Shown one piece after another: positions 10,924 through 24,000 of a DNA stretch of 64,000 nt. Position numbers and translations under genes: made by a program. The notes under the pieces are model-generated. The model saw only the letters and a list, made by a program, of their open reading frames with translations. It was not told the DNA's origin and made no database searches. The DNA is taken from assembly GCA_030760725.1 (NCBI GenBank), contig JASWHV010000001.1, forward strand, positions 70,205,683-70,269,682, written 5' to 3'. Each line of letters starts with the position of its first letter. The first letter of the stretch is position 1. Source of the DNA: Neostapfia colusana. Taxonomy: Eukaryota > Streptophyta > Magnoliopsida > Poales > Poaceae.

Positions 10924-13900
10924 TGTGGCGGACCGGAATCCGCACGCTCAGGATCTCAGAGGGTGGTGCCACACGATGCGACAGCCGACAGCACACGTCA
11001 TAAGAACAACCTTGTATTACATAGAAAATGAACTGAATTGTACAAACTAGTACAGGACTTCAGTTACAAACTAAGTATGGAAATTACAACAGCGGAAGCT
11101 ATGTTTGTACAGCTCACACCATCTACCTAGAAAAAGTCGGTTGCCCAGTCCTATGGGCAACCCACACAAGCTGCACTCCTCAGCTCAGCGCGGCGTGTAC
11201 GGCTCCCACTCAGCCGTAGTCCTCGACGCAGGGTAGCCCTTGCCGATGGACTCGTAACCCGAGTCCATGGGATACTCCTCACCTATAAAACACTTATTGA
11301 AGCAACCGTGAGCACGATGGCTCAAAAAGACTTAACCGACTCACCTATGCATAAAACTCTACATGAAGTTCACAACAACAATGGGATGGTATGTTGCAGC
11401 AAACGGACACGCCTACAAGTTCATCCTTATTTCATCTTTTAGCCACAAGTTAACAGTTCCTGTAATCTGAAATTTAATGAGCAATATTTGGTGGCACACA
11501 TGTAACAATACAATTTTATCATAACAGCAATATTGAATCAGCACATTTCATATATTAACCTACGTCACGACTCATTGAACAAGCGGTACACGTCACTGCG
11601 AGGGACAGCGAATTGACTCGATATACACCTGCAGGGATACCCGAATAGCACGTCACGTACGCCCACCGCCCACACTCGGAGCTGCCCAGCACGCTCCACT
11701 GATATCGTACGGGACAACCTTTCACCCAACACCCCAAACGTCGAACCGGTCGCACCGAAACGGTCAGGAGGTTCCCTACATGGAGCATCTCTCTATGCCC
11801 ATTAGCAGATTTCCACCTTGCTGCCCTCAACATACACCTATAAATCGGTGTGCTATGCCTCGACGACTGGAGGTTTAGGTTACATCGGTTTATCGGGGCC
11901 CATATATCCGACATGCCTTCGGTACGTTCAATACTTGTTCAGCGAAGCCGCATACAGATCGGCCCTCAATCGACACGGACAGGGCTGCGCCCACAAGACT
12001 TTCTCTTTCTGCGCCCTAGCCCCTGCCTAGTCTCATTTTCTTACTAAAGTGATCTCACATCACTCGAACCAATCCCGTGTGTCCCGACTCCTATACTCGC
12101 GAGTAGATTCCAACTACTCCACTTGTACCAAAATTCTATGAACATTAAGCCTAGCCTGACTACTCAAGGACTTAGATACTACCCTCACTGTTGTAGGAAA
12201 TTTCTGGTTATGCATTTGGGTTTCATCCATCCTACACCTAATGCACATATATCCCAATACTAAGTATACATAAAGCAGAACTTTGTAAAATGGGTTAATG
12301 CAAACCGGGGCTTGCCTTGTTGCTGCTGGTCGGATGTTAAGGCTTCGTCCGAAAGAAGAAAGTCGAGCACTTCCGGAGTTTCTTCGCCTTCAGCGACTAC
12401 ACGTAAACGATATACTATATGCCAATTTAAATGCAATGTTTGAAATTGAATATGTAAAGACCATAACTCTAGCTAGGATTTCCCTTTGGCCCTGAAATTT
12501 TTATGGTGGCTTTGTAGGGTCCTAACCAGGGTCTTGACCAAGTTTCATTTGAAACAAAGTTCATTTGAGCTCTGTACAAATAAAAGCCTATTTGGTCATT
12601 AGTAGAGCCTCTAAGGATTTTCATGGCTCCAACCATTACTTTCTGGCAACTAGAGTTTTAGATGGTTCTAATGGAATTGGATTCATGTCATTTGAAGAAT
12701 CCAAGAAGGAGTTATGCCCTAAACAAGATTTGAGAAAACCTGAAAATTGTTTCTGTACATTTTTCTATTTTCTCAGCGCAGTTCATTTAATCACTGTGAC
12801 TCAAGGTTTTTCAAATGAACCTCCCAGCCAAATTTCAGAATTTTTCATAAATTGGTTCTCCAGATAAAATTCCCAACAGTTTAAAATTTAGGGAATTAAT
12901 TCTGGAAAACTATTAAGTTTCATGAGCTGAAATTTATGTTGCTGGAAAGTATTCACAAAGCTGAATTCAGCAAAATTTAGTTCACTAAATTTGGAGCTCC
13001 CTAGCAAATGTTATAGCTAGTTGAAGTTTGAACAAATTCTGAAATTCAAATAAAATTTTAAACTGGCTGGTGGGTCCCCAGGCTACGTGTCGGCACCGCA
13101 GCCAAACCATACGGGGGTCCGCAGAGTCTCCCGCGTAGTCACATGAAATCCAGGCGCCACACTCGATCCAGCGCTGTTTTAACAGAGGCCGACACGTGGG
13201 CCCGTGGAGCTTTGTCTACCTCGCGCTCCCGCGGCTCATCGCCGCCACCTTCGGCGGAGAGCTCGCCGCCGGGCGTTCTGCTGCCCGACCTTCGACAAAA
13301 CTCGCTGCCTGTGTACATTTCCACCTGAGGAACACGTTGGTGCACTCAACCGAGCTCGGCGATGGCCGGAACAGTGCTCGCGACGGTGACAGTGGCCGGA
13401 AGCTCATCGGCGATGTCGAACTTGGTGTTCTCTACACCTTTTTCGATGAGGTTTGCTCGGAGAGCTCCGCTGAGACTTGCTGATGACAGACATGAGCACT
13501 GATCCTCGTGAAAACGGCCGCAACTAAGACCTCAGCGGCGAGGTGCCCTGTTTTCAGCCGCCGGGCCGAAATTCTGGCAGAACTAGGGTCCTAGTGCATG
13601 GAACTGGTTGCTACTTGATCGAGGAGGTGCGCTGGGTATTTTAGAGCGTGTGTGAGCTGTAGCTTAACCAGCGGTTGCCTCTGTGCAACGGATTTCGCCG
13701 TCGACCGGACTCTAACCCTAACACGCTCCGAGGAAGAAAACTAGAAATTCTTGTTCTACACCGCATGAAATGGAGCACAGTTTCCTCCTACAGCTTCAGC
13801 ACAAGTAAGCGCACCTCTTCTTCTCTGTTGACGGTGCGTGAAACAGCTGGGATCGGCCGGTCACCGGTGATCAGAGGAAGCAGCGACGAGTTCTTGCGCG

Positions 13901-14729
13901 GAAACTGGAGAATAGCTCGGAATGTGCTCGTTTTCGCTCGGGAACAGAAGAAGGATGGAGCAGCTCAGTGTGCTGGCCTTTGAGCCGAAATTTTTCACCG
14001 TGAGGTGGAAGTTCCGAGCGCGCTGGCGGCCTCTGCGAGCGGGCATCGGTTGCCCGCGCTACGTCGCCTGGTTTGAGTCGGTTTCACTCCGAGTCCAGTC
14101 ACTGATCAGTGGGTCCCTCTCCCCTCTAATTCCTTTTCTGTTTTTCAATTTTGTTTTCACTGAAAAGATCTCACCTACTCACAATTGAATGAGAGACTTA
14201 GCCACCAAGTCATGGTTTGAATTTGATTTCCTCAATTTGAGATTAGTTTGGCTAAATTTACTGACTATTTGAATTTGAAATTCAAATTCAGTTTAAAATA
14301 ATGCAAATTTAGCTCCCGAGAAGATGAGCTCCAATGAGGATGAAAATTGGTGGACTAACTTATAAAAATGTGCTGAGTTTGAATATGAAGTTAACTTTTG
14401 AATTTAAGTGATGAAAGTGGCTGCAATTTGAATTTGCATTCAAATTGGCCCCTTTAACAAATGTCTCCAAAAGTGCCTCAAAAAGTATTGGATTTGCTTG
14501 AAATTTGGCCTGAGCCTTCCCAATACTATTAAAGGTCTATGGGTGAGCTCAAGCTTTCATGTTTATGTGTAGGAATCTTACTTTTTGAAGTTAGGGCTTT
14601 CCCCTCTAATCATCCTTTTGATGGTGTTTACTTGCTCTTCACAAGTGTCCATGAGATATCCACCACATGAGCTGTGGTGTTGTGAGGTGATGAAATTTTT
14701 TTTGCATGTAACTTTCTTGGGCTTTTACA
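10924..14729 (-). repeat. 3' LTR of the complete chromovirus (3806 bp)
   Basis: On the minus strand it opens with TGTAAAAGC at 14729, next to the polypurine tract, and ends with CCGCCACA at 10924. Compared with the 5' LTR it lacks roughly 50 bp near 12795, where the 5' LTR has the stretch about 22873-22925. It also has a different block near 13175-13205. The family's GC-rich centre is at about 13100-14100. The stem CGAGTAG/CTACTCC at 12100-12120 has one mismatch. Confidence 0.92.
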
Positions 14730-14743
14730 TCCCTCCCCCCTTA
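14730..14743 (-). other. Polypurine tract of the complete chromovirus
   Basis: Read on the minus strand, TAAGGGGGGAGGGA sits immediately before the 3' LTR. It matches the tract at 2249-2262 and fixes element orientation. Confidence 0.87.
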
Positions 14744-14795
14744 AAAGAATCTTGTCACGAGATTACAAAAGAAGAGACAGCGATGTAATAGGAAC

Positions 14796-17700
14796 TCACC
14801 CGTGATGAGACGCCATGAACTCCGGGTAGTTTGAGCGAAGGAATTCCTCGCTCTCCCACGTCACTTCTTCGGCGGTGTGGTTACTCCACAGTATCTTGTA
14901 GAACCACAACGTTCGGCTACGTGTGGTCCGAGCCTTCTCATCAATAATTGCCACCGGATATTAAGCATACGTCAAATCCGGTTGCAGCTCGCCGATGTCT
15001 TCGGTGGGAACCGCAGCCGTATACTTCAGAGACTTTTGCAGTTGTCAAACATGGAGAACGTCGTGAACACCAGAGAGAGATGCCGGTAGCTCCAGTCTAT
15101 ACGCCACTGGTCCACACTTCTCGGTGATAGCATAGGGTCCAATAAATCTGGGGGCGAGCTTCCCCTTCACGCCGAATTGGTGCACGCCCTTCATCGGAGA
15201 TACACGTAGGTACACGTGTTACCCGACGTCAAAGTGCAGCGGCCTACGCCTCTTATCAGCGTAGCTTTTCTGCCGGGATTGAGCGGCCTTAAAGTTGGCA
15301 TGAATCATCTGAACGCGCTCTTCAGCGTCGTTCACCACATCAACCCCGAACGTGACCCTTTCACCGGACTCACACCAATTTAATGGGCTGCGGCATTTGC
15401 GACTGTAGAGAGCCTCATAGGGTGCCATCTTGATACTCGCTTGATAGCCATTGTTGTACGAGAATTCCGCCAACGGTAGATGATCATCCCAGTTTCTACC
15501 GTGGTGGATGGCACACGCTCTCAACATGTCTTCTAGTACTTGGTTCACCCTCTCAGTCTGTCCATCTGTCTTAGGGTGATAGGTGGAGCTTCTAATCAGC
15601 TTAGTACCCAATGCAGCATGCAACTGCTCCCGAAAACGAGACATAAATAATGCCCCTCAGTCTGAGACTATGGTCTTGGGTACTCCATGCAAGCATAAAA
15701 TCCTTGCAATGTACAACTCTTCATATTTGCTGGCATGGCAATGTGTATGCACGGGAATAAAGTGAGTCGACTTGGTTAACCGGTCAACGATCACCCAAAT
15801 TGAGTCATGTTTGTTGGAAGTCAGGGGTAATCCCACAATGAAATCCATGCTCACATCTTCCAACTTCCATGCCAGAATTTTTAGGGGTTGCAGCAGCCCT
15901 GATTTCCTCATGTGATCCGCTTTCACTCGTCTACACGTATCACACTCGGATACGTATTTAGCTACTTCCTGCTTCATCCGTGTCCACCAAAATCACTTTT
16001 TCAAATCTTGGTACATTTTGTTGCTTCGTTGGTAGGGATGAGAGCAAGGTTGTAAAGTGACCCATAAGGAACCAAGTAAAACTCGGCTCTTCCTCCTCCA
16101 CTGGTGTAATTGTGAGGTTATGGACATGTGATTTCCGACTCAGCGCGTCGGCAACCACATTCGCCTGGACGGGATGGTAATGAATCTCAATCTCATAATC
16201 TTTGATTAGTTCTAACCACCTCCTTTGACTCATATTCAGCTCCTTCTGGGTGAAGATATACTTCAAGCTCTTGTGGTCGGTGTAGAGATGCACCAAATTC
16301 CCCAGGAGATAGTGCCTCCATATTTTCAGCGCCAAAACCACAGCAGCAAGCTCAAGATCATGAGTTGGATAGTGCTGCTCAAGGTTTCGAAGTTGGCGTG
16401 AGCCATATGCGACCACACGTCCTTCCTGCATCAACACGCAGCCGAGCCCGATGCCGGACGCATCACAATACACGTCGAAGGGCTTGGTCGTATCCGGTTG
16501 AGCTAAGACCGGGGCTGTTGTGAGATGCTTCACCAATGCTTGGAACGCTCCTTCACATGCTGAGTTCCAAACATACTTTGTTCCCTTTTTCAGTAACTCT
16601 GTCATTGGCTTAGCAAGCTTGCAGAAACTTGGAATGAATCTCCGGTAATATCCTGCTAAACCGAGGAAGCTTCTGACTTCATGGACAGAAGTAGGGGCTT
16701 TCCATTTCAGTACTTGCTCAATTTTGCTTGGGTCAACCGCAACGCCTTCCGCTGAGATGATATGTCCCAAAAATGACACTTGGCTGATGCAAAACTCATA
16801 TTTGCTGAACTTGGCATATAGCTTATGGTCCCGCAGTCGTTGAAGAACGATCCTCAAGTGTTCAGCGTGTTCTGCTTCTGTCTTGGAGTAAACCAAGATA
16901 TCATCAATGAACACCACAACAAACTTGTCCAGCTCCGGCATGAACACCGAGTTCATGAGATACATGAAATGTTCCGGAGCATTGGTGAGACCAAAAGACA
17001 TGACGAGATATTCGTATAAGCCATATCTTGTTGAGAAGGCCATCTTCGGGATATCCTCCGCTCGGATTTTTATTTGATGATACCTGGAGCGAAGGTCCAT
17101 CTTGGAGAATACACTTGCACCAACAAGCTGATCAAACAGGATGTCAATGCGGGGCAGTGGGTATTTGTTCTTGATGGTGACGGTGTTGAGCGGCCGGTAA
17201 TCCACACACAGCCTCAAGGTTTCATCCTTCTTCTTGATGAACAGCGCCGAGCATCCCCGAGGAGAGGAACTCGGTCTAATGAAACTTTTGCTCAACAGAT
17301 CATTGAGTTGTTCTTTCAATTCAGCCAGCTTGTTCGGAGCCAATTTGTATGGTCTCCGTGAGATAGGAGTAGTCCCGGGTGCAAGCTCAATCTTGAACTC
17401 TACATCCCGCTCCGGGGGCATGCCCGGAAGATCATCCGGAAACACATTAGGGTATTCCCGGACTACGGGGATGTCCTCTAATTTGAAAGCTTCAGTATTA
17501 TAAGTTGCTGAAACTTCTGGGACAGGGTTGTCTAATATCATTGAATGCGGACGGTGGAATGGAGAATTCAAATGAACCGCCCTTGATAGAGTGTCCAGGA
17601 CAGCGCCATGGTAGCGTAACCATGACATCCCTAAGATTGCATCTATCTTCTATCCCGTTATGATTATCAATGTGGTGGGATATATCTTCCCACCTAAGCA

Positions 17701-18024
17701 CAGAGGTGCTTTTGGAATCATCATATTTGCCGAAATCTTCCCTCCCAGTGAGCAGATCATATATGAGCAGTCGGTTGGGAAGACTTGTATTTGATGCTTA
17801 GCCACATAGGATGCACTTACAAAACTGTGGGTTGCACCCGAATCGAATAAAATGATGATTGCATGGTCGTTGAGAGTGAACGTACCCGCCAGCACATTTT
17901 CTCCCTCTGGGGCGTCCTCATTGTCGAGGTTGTGAAGCCCCCAGTTTGCTGACCAACCTTCTTGACCGTAGGTCGGCCTCGAGCACCACCCTGATATTGG
18001 GCTTGCCTGCTGCTCTGCTGCCCC
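14796..18024 (-). pseudogene. Gypsy pol: protease, RT, RNase H, integrase, chromodomain
   Basis: The protease active site FDSGATHSF lies at about 17842. A TAG at 17650-17652 interrupts the linker to RT. A long open stretch (17628 down to 15958) then carries RT with FIDDILVYS (about 240 residues in) and RNase H with YCDASG and YTDHKSL. A frameshift follows EEEEPSF. About 200 bp present in the 1-2196 copy (its 758-967) is missing here, removing the RNase H-integrase spacer and the first half of the zinc-binding region. The remaining integrase has CDTC, the core Asp in SMDFIVG, IVSD and DGQTERVN. The chromodomain ends at 14796 just before the polypurine tract. As part of a gag-pol polyprotein it would copy and insert the element; the lesions make it inactive. 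Confidence 0.9.
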
Positions 18025-19125
18025 TGCGGACAGTCCTTCGAGAAGTGGCCCACCTGGCCACACATAAAGCAAGTGTAGCAAGGCGATCCCCGCTGATCAG
18101 CGGACGGAAACACGGGGCGCGTTGTGGCGGTGGAAACGCCCGGGGTACCATCTGCTGCTGCTGCTGTTGTTGCGGTCGCGGTGGTGGCATCGGCGGTCGG
18201 AACGGGGGTGGCTCAAAAGAACGACCCCCGAACTGCTGAGGTCGCACCGGTTGATGCCACTGCTGACCAGATGGTGTCCGATACACCATGTGGTATTTCT
18301 GAGGAGCTCCACCCCCACTGCTGGGTGGAGTGCTGCGCTTTCGCTGCTCAGCCACCAATTCACGCTGAGCGTCTTCTTGCACGATCGTGGCATTGATGAG
18401 ATTGTTGAACGTGCCGCGATTGCATTGGACGAGATGCGTCTTCATCTCGGGATGTAACCCCCGATAGAAGTGCCCTCGCTTCTTCTCCTCGGTGGAGACA
18501 TAATCCGACGCATATTGCGCCAGATGGTTGAAGGCATGGGAGTAGTCGTGGGCACTCCTCCCACCCTGCTTCAGCTCCAAGAACTCTTGGAACTTCCACT
18601 TCATTATCCATGGAGCGATATGGTAGGCGCGGAACGCCTCCCGGAATTCTTCCCACTCCACAGCGTGGCCAGCCGGCAGTGAGGCGACATAGTTCACCCA
18701 CCACGCACAAGCGGCACTGTGAAGCTGCTGCGCCGCAAACAGAGTCTTCTGCCGCTCCGTACATTGTAGCAGCCCGAACTTAGACTCAATTGTCCGCAGC
18801 CAGTTGTGGGCCTCCAGGGGTTCTGCTGCTTCAGTGAACACCGGAGGGTGCGTACTCATGAATTCCGAGTACGTCACAACGTGGGGCTCACGAGGCCCCC
18901 TCTCTTGACGCCCCCCCGCCTGGGCGTATTTTGCACGATCGTGCGGAGCAGGTCAGTCTGCTCCTCACGATTACCCACCAGGGCCGCGATCACATCCGCT
19001 AGTGTAAGCGGAGGCGGCGGTGGTGGTTGTTTCTGCGGGGTGCTGTCGTAGGCAGGTGGCTGGGAGTCATTACCCCCATGCTGGCTAGAGCCACCGACCT
19101 CGTGTGTGGCCCGAGTGTGAACCAT
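18025..19125 (-). pseudogene. Gypsy gag with zinc knuckle, frameshifted
   Basis: The likely start is the ATG at 19125 (MVHTRATHEVGG), a common opening for this lineage. The N-terminal stretch is Gln/Pro-rich and is followed by a C7/G7 run at 18911-18917 near which the frame is lost. The Retrotrans_gag domain continues in another frame (about 18870-18330) with the typical WWxNY and GxxxEFxxxF-like features. A Pro/Gln-rich linker follows with a CTG/CAG microsatellite (about 18150-18180). The zinc knuckle CFMCGQVGHFSKDC (CX2CX4HX4C) is at 18030-18071 after a second frameshift. Gag would form the virus-like particle and bind the RNA. Gag and pol appear to have been one continuous ORF. Confidence 0.87.
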
Positions 19126-20980
19126 CTGCAACCATACGACAACAAAAATCAGTCCTGCAACATACTTCATGCAGTCCAATAAAATAGGCGTAAAACATAA
19201 TGACAGTAAAGCATGCGATACATCTCGTATACAGATAATGTAATATCTTTGCACAAGCTACACCATTACCAGACCAAATACAAGCTAGTTAAATCCAAAT
19301 TTACGGACTTCCTCTTTGGAAGTTCATCTCAACTAGGTTTGGTCACTACGAGACGTTAATATCGCTTTGTCATCACGTACACTACCTTTTATCTTCAATA
19401 TGACACAAACATGGTCTCTAGCAAAAGAAACTTGAGCAGGACATATACTCAAATCTTTCACTAGTTGAAGATAACCACTCATGAGTATGTTCTACCCCAA
19501 TGGAAGTACTTAAACCCCCTAGGGTACAACAATCTCTCAAATGAGTTCAACTGTCATCCCTCTGCCAGGAAGACCAGTTTCTACATATCCCAGATTTTGA
19601 TGTGGTGCTGGGCATTTTCATGTCTCAAGCTGAATACCAAAGTTAAAGTTAACTCCAGTATATTTCCAATGAGTATTTATTTGCCCTCAGATCAGCTCTG
19701 GTTAAAAAGTTATGGTAATTCAAATCAACAGAATTTCTGGAAGAATTTCAACAGCACCTCCTTTGGAAGTTGCTGTTTTTAACTCTAATTTCCACTGAGT
19801 TCTGTTCTGAAATTGCAGAAACTTTGAATTACAAAGATGTAACACATCTCCTACCCTTTGGAAAAATGTATCATAGGATAATTTTAAATTTTTCTACAGG
19901 AAGTTATGCTTGAAAAACAGAACAGTCCAGAGAGTGTTTTGAATCTGTCCTGGTTCTGGACAGTTTACAATCATCTGGAATTTCAGTCAGTTTAAGGTGT
20001 GATTAAGCTCTGGAAGTCTACAACAAAGTTGTAGAGCACTTAAACACCTTTCCAGAACTATATACCACACCTCCATTGGCTAAATGCTCTGCGAGTTATG
20101 CTCTGTTAAAGTTCAGCAGACTTGCTGCCAAAACAGATCACTCTGTTTTTCAATCCCTTTGAGCTAAACTTATTAACTATTGATTTTTTTCTACCCAAAC
20201 AGAGTCCTACATGTTGAAACTTGGTGATTTTAGTTCCTGGTTATCATTTTCCATGCACATGCTAATAATATGTCGGTACTACGTTCCTCACAAAAAGAAA
20301 ATCCTAACCAGATTATACCAGCAAATACGTCTCAATTGTAGCACTAAACGGTCTCTCGCACACGTATACTACACGGAATACATTCATAGTTAGTACCTGC
20401 AGAAGAACATAAAATAATGATGCACTCAAGGGTTATTTTCATTTCAGGCAGGTCTATAATTGAAAGTAAATACAAATGTCCGTATCGTTGCCATACGGCC
20501 GTCCTTGAGTTAAGCCACGTCTCAAGGTATGTGATCGTGTTTTAACACCACACGATGGGGAACCCGAGTAGAGCGCGAACGGGTCGTCATGGTTGGGAAT
20601 TTTATTAACCCAACAGATACCACCTACTGCCCTGCAGGGCACGCCGATGGCAAGCGCTGCGTATGTCCTCATGGGCTATTTCCAGACGAACACACTATCG
20701 CGTTACTGACCACACGATGGGGTCTCCACTTGCTTGCCTAATGCATGCTAGGCATCAGCGTTTCATATGAACTCAGGAACATGAAGAGTCCAAGAGTTTC
20801 ATATTAACGTCTCACACCAAGCTGTGAGACCTATCCCTGAACCACATTCTCGTCAGGGGAGCTAACCGAAATTGAACCGCTTTTGGTGGCATTCCTTACC
20901 ATTTTTACCTGAGCGTAGGTGCGTCGTTACATAATTAAAATTTCAGAATTATAAATACAGTCCTTAATTAGTGTGCTATC
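19126..20980 (-). other. 5' untranslated leader of the complete chromovirus
   Basis: About 1.85 kb separates the primer-binding site from gag. No domain is seen in any frame. The stretch next to the primer-binding site contains a block (20701-20725) that recurs in the leader of the 60693-62290 element, suggesting a conserved non-coding function such as packaging or translation control. The rest is AT-rich. Confidence 0.7.
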
Positions 20981-20989
20981 CCCAATGCG

Positions 20990-21001
20990 GCTCTGATACC
21001 A
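20990..21001 (-). other. Primer-binding site (initiator tRNA-Met type)
   Basis: The minus strand reads TGGTATCAGAGC starting at 21001, three bases inside the LTR end at 21005. This complements the 3' end of plant initiator methionine tRNA and primes minus-strand synthesis. The match may extend to 20981. Confidence 0.9.
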
Positions 21002-21004
21002 GCC

Positions 21005-24000
21005 TGTGGTGGACGGAATCCACACTCTCAGCATCTCACAGGGTGGTGCCGCACGATGCGACACCTGACAGCACACGTCATAAGAACAACCTTGTATTAC
21101 ATAGAAAACGAACTGAATTGTACAAAGTAGTACAAGACTTCAGTTACAAACTAAGTATGGAATTTACAACAGCGGAAGCTATGTTTGTACAACTCACACC
21201 ATCTACCTAGCAAAAGTCGGTTGCCCAGCCCTATGGGCAACCCACACTAGCTGCACTCCTCAGCTCAGCGCGGCGTGTACGGCTCCTACTCAGCCGTAGT
21301 CCCCGACGGAGGGTAGCCCTCGCCGGCAGACTCGTAACCCGAGTCCGTGGGATACTCCTCACCTGAAAAACACTTATAGCAGCAACCATGAGCCTGATGG
21401 CTCAACAAGACTTAACCGACTCACCTATGCATAAAACTCTACATGCAGTTCACGACGACAATGGGATGGTAAGTTGCAGCAAACGGACACGCCTACAAGT
21501 TCATCCTTATTTCATCTTTTAGCCACAAGTTAACAGTTCCTGGAATCTGAAATTTAATGAGCAATATTTCGTGGCACACATGTAACAATACAATTTTATC
21601 ATAACAGCAATATTGAATCAGCACATTTCATATATTAACCTACGTCACGACTCAGTGAACAAGAGGTACTCGTCACAATGAGGGACGGCGAATCGACCCG
21701 ATATACACCTGCAGGGATACCCGAATAGCACATCACGTATCCCCACGCTCAGAGCTGCCCAGCACACTCCACTGATGTCGTACGGGCAACCTTTCACCCA
21801 ACAGCACAAATGTCAAACCGGTCGCACCGAAACGGACAGGAGGTTCCCTACACGGAGCATCTCTCTATGACCGTTAGCAGATTTCCACCTTGCTGCCTCA
21901 ACTTACACCTATAAATCGGTGTGCTATGCCTCGACGCCCGGAGGTTTAGGTTACATCGGTTTATCGGGGCCCATATATCCGACATGCCTTCGGTACGTTC
22001 AATACTTGTTCAGCGGGGCCGCACAGGATTGGTCCTCAATCGACATGGACAGGGCTGCACTCATAAGACTTCCTCTTGCTGCGCCCTAGCCCTTGCCTAG
22101 TCTCATTTTCTTACTTAAGTGATCTCACATCACTCGAACCAATCCCGTGTGTCCTGACTCCTATACTCACGAGTAGATTCCAACTACTCGACTTGTACTG
22201 AAGTTCAATGAACATTAAGCCTAGCATGACTACTCGAGGACTTAGATACTACCCTCAATCTTGTAGGAAATTTCTGGTTATGCATTTGGGTTTCATCCAT
22301 CCTACACCTAAGGCACATATATCCCACATACTATGTATACATAAAGCAAAACTTTGTAAAATGGGTTAATGCAAACTGGGGCTTGCCTTGTTGCTTCTGA
22401 TCAGATGTTAAGGCTTCGTCCGGAAGAAGAAAGTCGAGCACTTCCGGAGTTTCTTCGCCTTAAGCGACTACACGTAAACGATATACTATATGTCAATTTA
22501 AATGCAATGTTTGAAATTGAATATGTAAAGGCCATAACTCTAGCTAGCCATCCCCTTTGGCTCTGAAATTTTTATGGTGGCTTGGTAGGGTCATAAACAG
22601 AGTCTTGACCAAGTTTCATTTGAAATAAAGTTTATATGAGCTCTGTACAAATAAAAGCCTATTTGGTCATTAGTAGAGCCTCTAAGGATTTCCAGGGATT
22701 TTTATGGCTCCAGCCATTACTTTCTGGAGACTAAAGTTTGAGATGGTTCTAATGGAATTGGTTTCATGTCATTTGAAGAATCCTAGAAGGAGTTATGCCC
22801 TAAACAAGATTTGAGAAAACCTGAAAATTGTTTCTGTACATTTTTCTATTTTCTCAGGGAAGTTCACTTCATCACACTATTAGGGGAACTAAATGAACTC
22901 AGATGGGTCTGAAATTTTTACTGTGACTCAAGGATTTTCAAATGAACCTCCCAGCCAAATTTCAGAATTTTTCATAAAGTAGTTCTCCAGATAAAATTCC
23001 AAACAGTTTAAATTTAGGGAATTAATTCTGGAAAACTATTATGTTTCATGAGCTGAAATTTGTGTTGCTGGAAAGTATTAACAAAGCTGAATTTATCAAA
23101 ATTTAGTTCACTAAATTTGGATCTCCCTAGCAAAAGTTATAGCTAGTTGAAGTTTGAACAAATTCTGAAATTCAAATAAAAGTTTAAACTGGCTGGTGGG
23201 TCCCTGGGCTACGTGTCAGCACCTCAGCCAAACCACACGGGGGTCCGCAGAGTCTTCCGCGTAGTCACACGAAATCCCGGCGCCATACTCGATCCAGCGC
23301 TGTTTAAACTTCGCCTACCTCGCGCTCCCGCGGCTCACCGCCGCCACCTTCGCCGTAGAGCTTGCCGCCGGGCGTTCTGCTGCCCAACCTTCGACGAAAC
23401 TCGCCTCCTGTGCACATTTCCGCCTGAGGAACACGTTGGTGCACTCAACGGAGCTCGGTGATGGCCGGAACAGTGCTTGCAACGGTGACAGTGGCCGGAA
23501 GCTCATCACCGACGTCGAACTTGGTGTTCTCTACACCTTTTTCGACGCGGTTTGCTCGGAAAGCTTCGCTGAGACTTGCTGATCACGGACATGAGCACTG
23601 ATCCTCGTGAAAACGGCCGCAACTAAGACCTCACCGGCGAGGTGCCCTGTTTTCAGCCGCCAGGCCGAAATTCTGGCAGAACTAGGGTCCTAGTGCATGG
23701 AACAGGTTGCTACTTGATCGAGGAGGTGGGATAGGTGTACTAGAGCGTGTGTGAGCTGTAGCTTAACCAGCGGTTGCCTCTGTGCAACGGATTTCGCCGT
23801 CGACCGGACTCTAACCCTAACACGCTCCGAGGAAGACAACTAGAAATTCTTGTTTTACACCACATGAAATGGAGCACGGTTTCCTCCTACAGCTTCAGCA
23901 CAAGTAAGCGCACCTTTTCTTCTTTGTTGATGGTGCGTGAAACAGCCAGGATCGGCCGGTCACCGGTGATCAGAGGAAGCGGCGACGAGTTCTTGCGCGG

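Noticed and set aside
13139..14188. Several ORFs of 60-100 codons in the GC-rich LTR centre, recurring at 3512-3928 and 23213-24046
   Set aside because: The frames are not preserved between LTR copies and none contains a recognisable domain. Recurrence reflects shared LTR sequence.
20980..21001. Possible tRNA gene at the sequence complementary to initiator tRNA-Met
   Set aside because: Only the tRNA 3'-end complement is present and no cloverleaf surrounds it. It is a primer-binding site.
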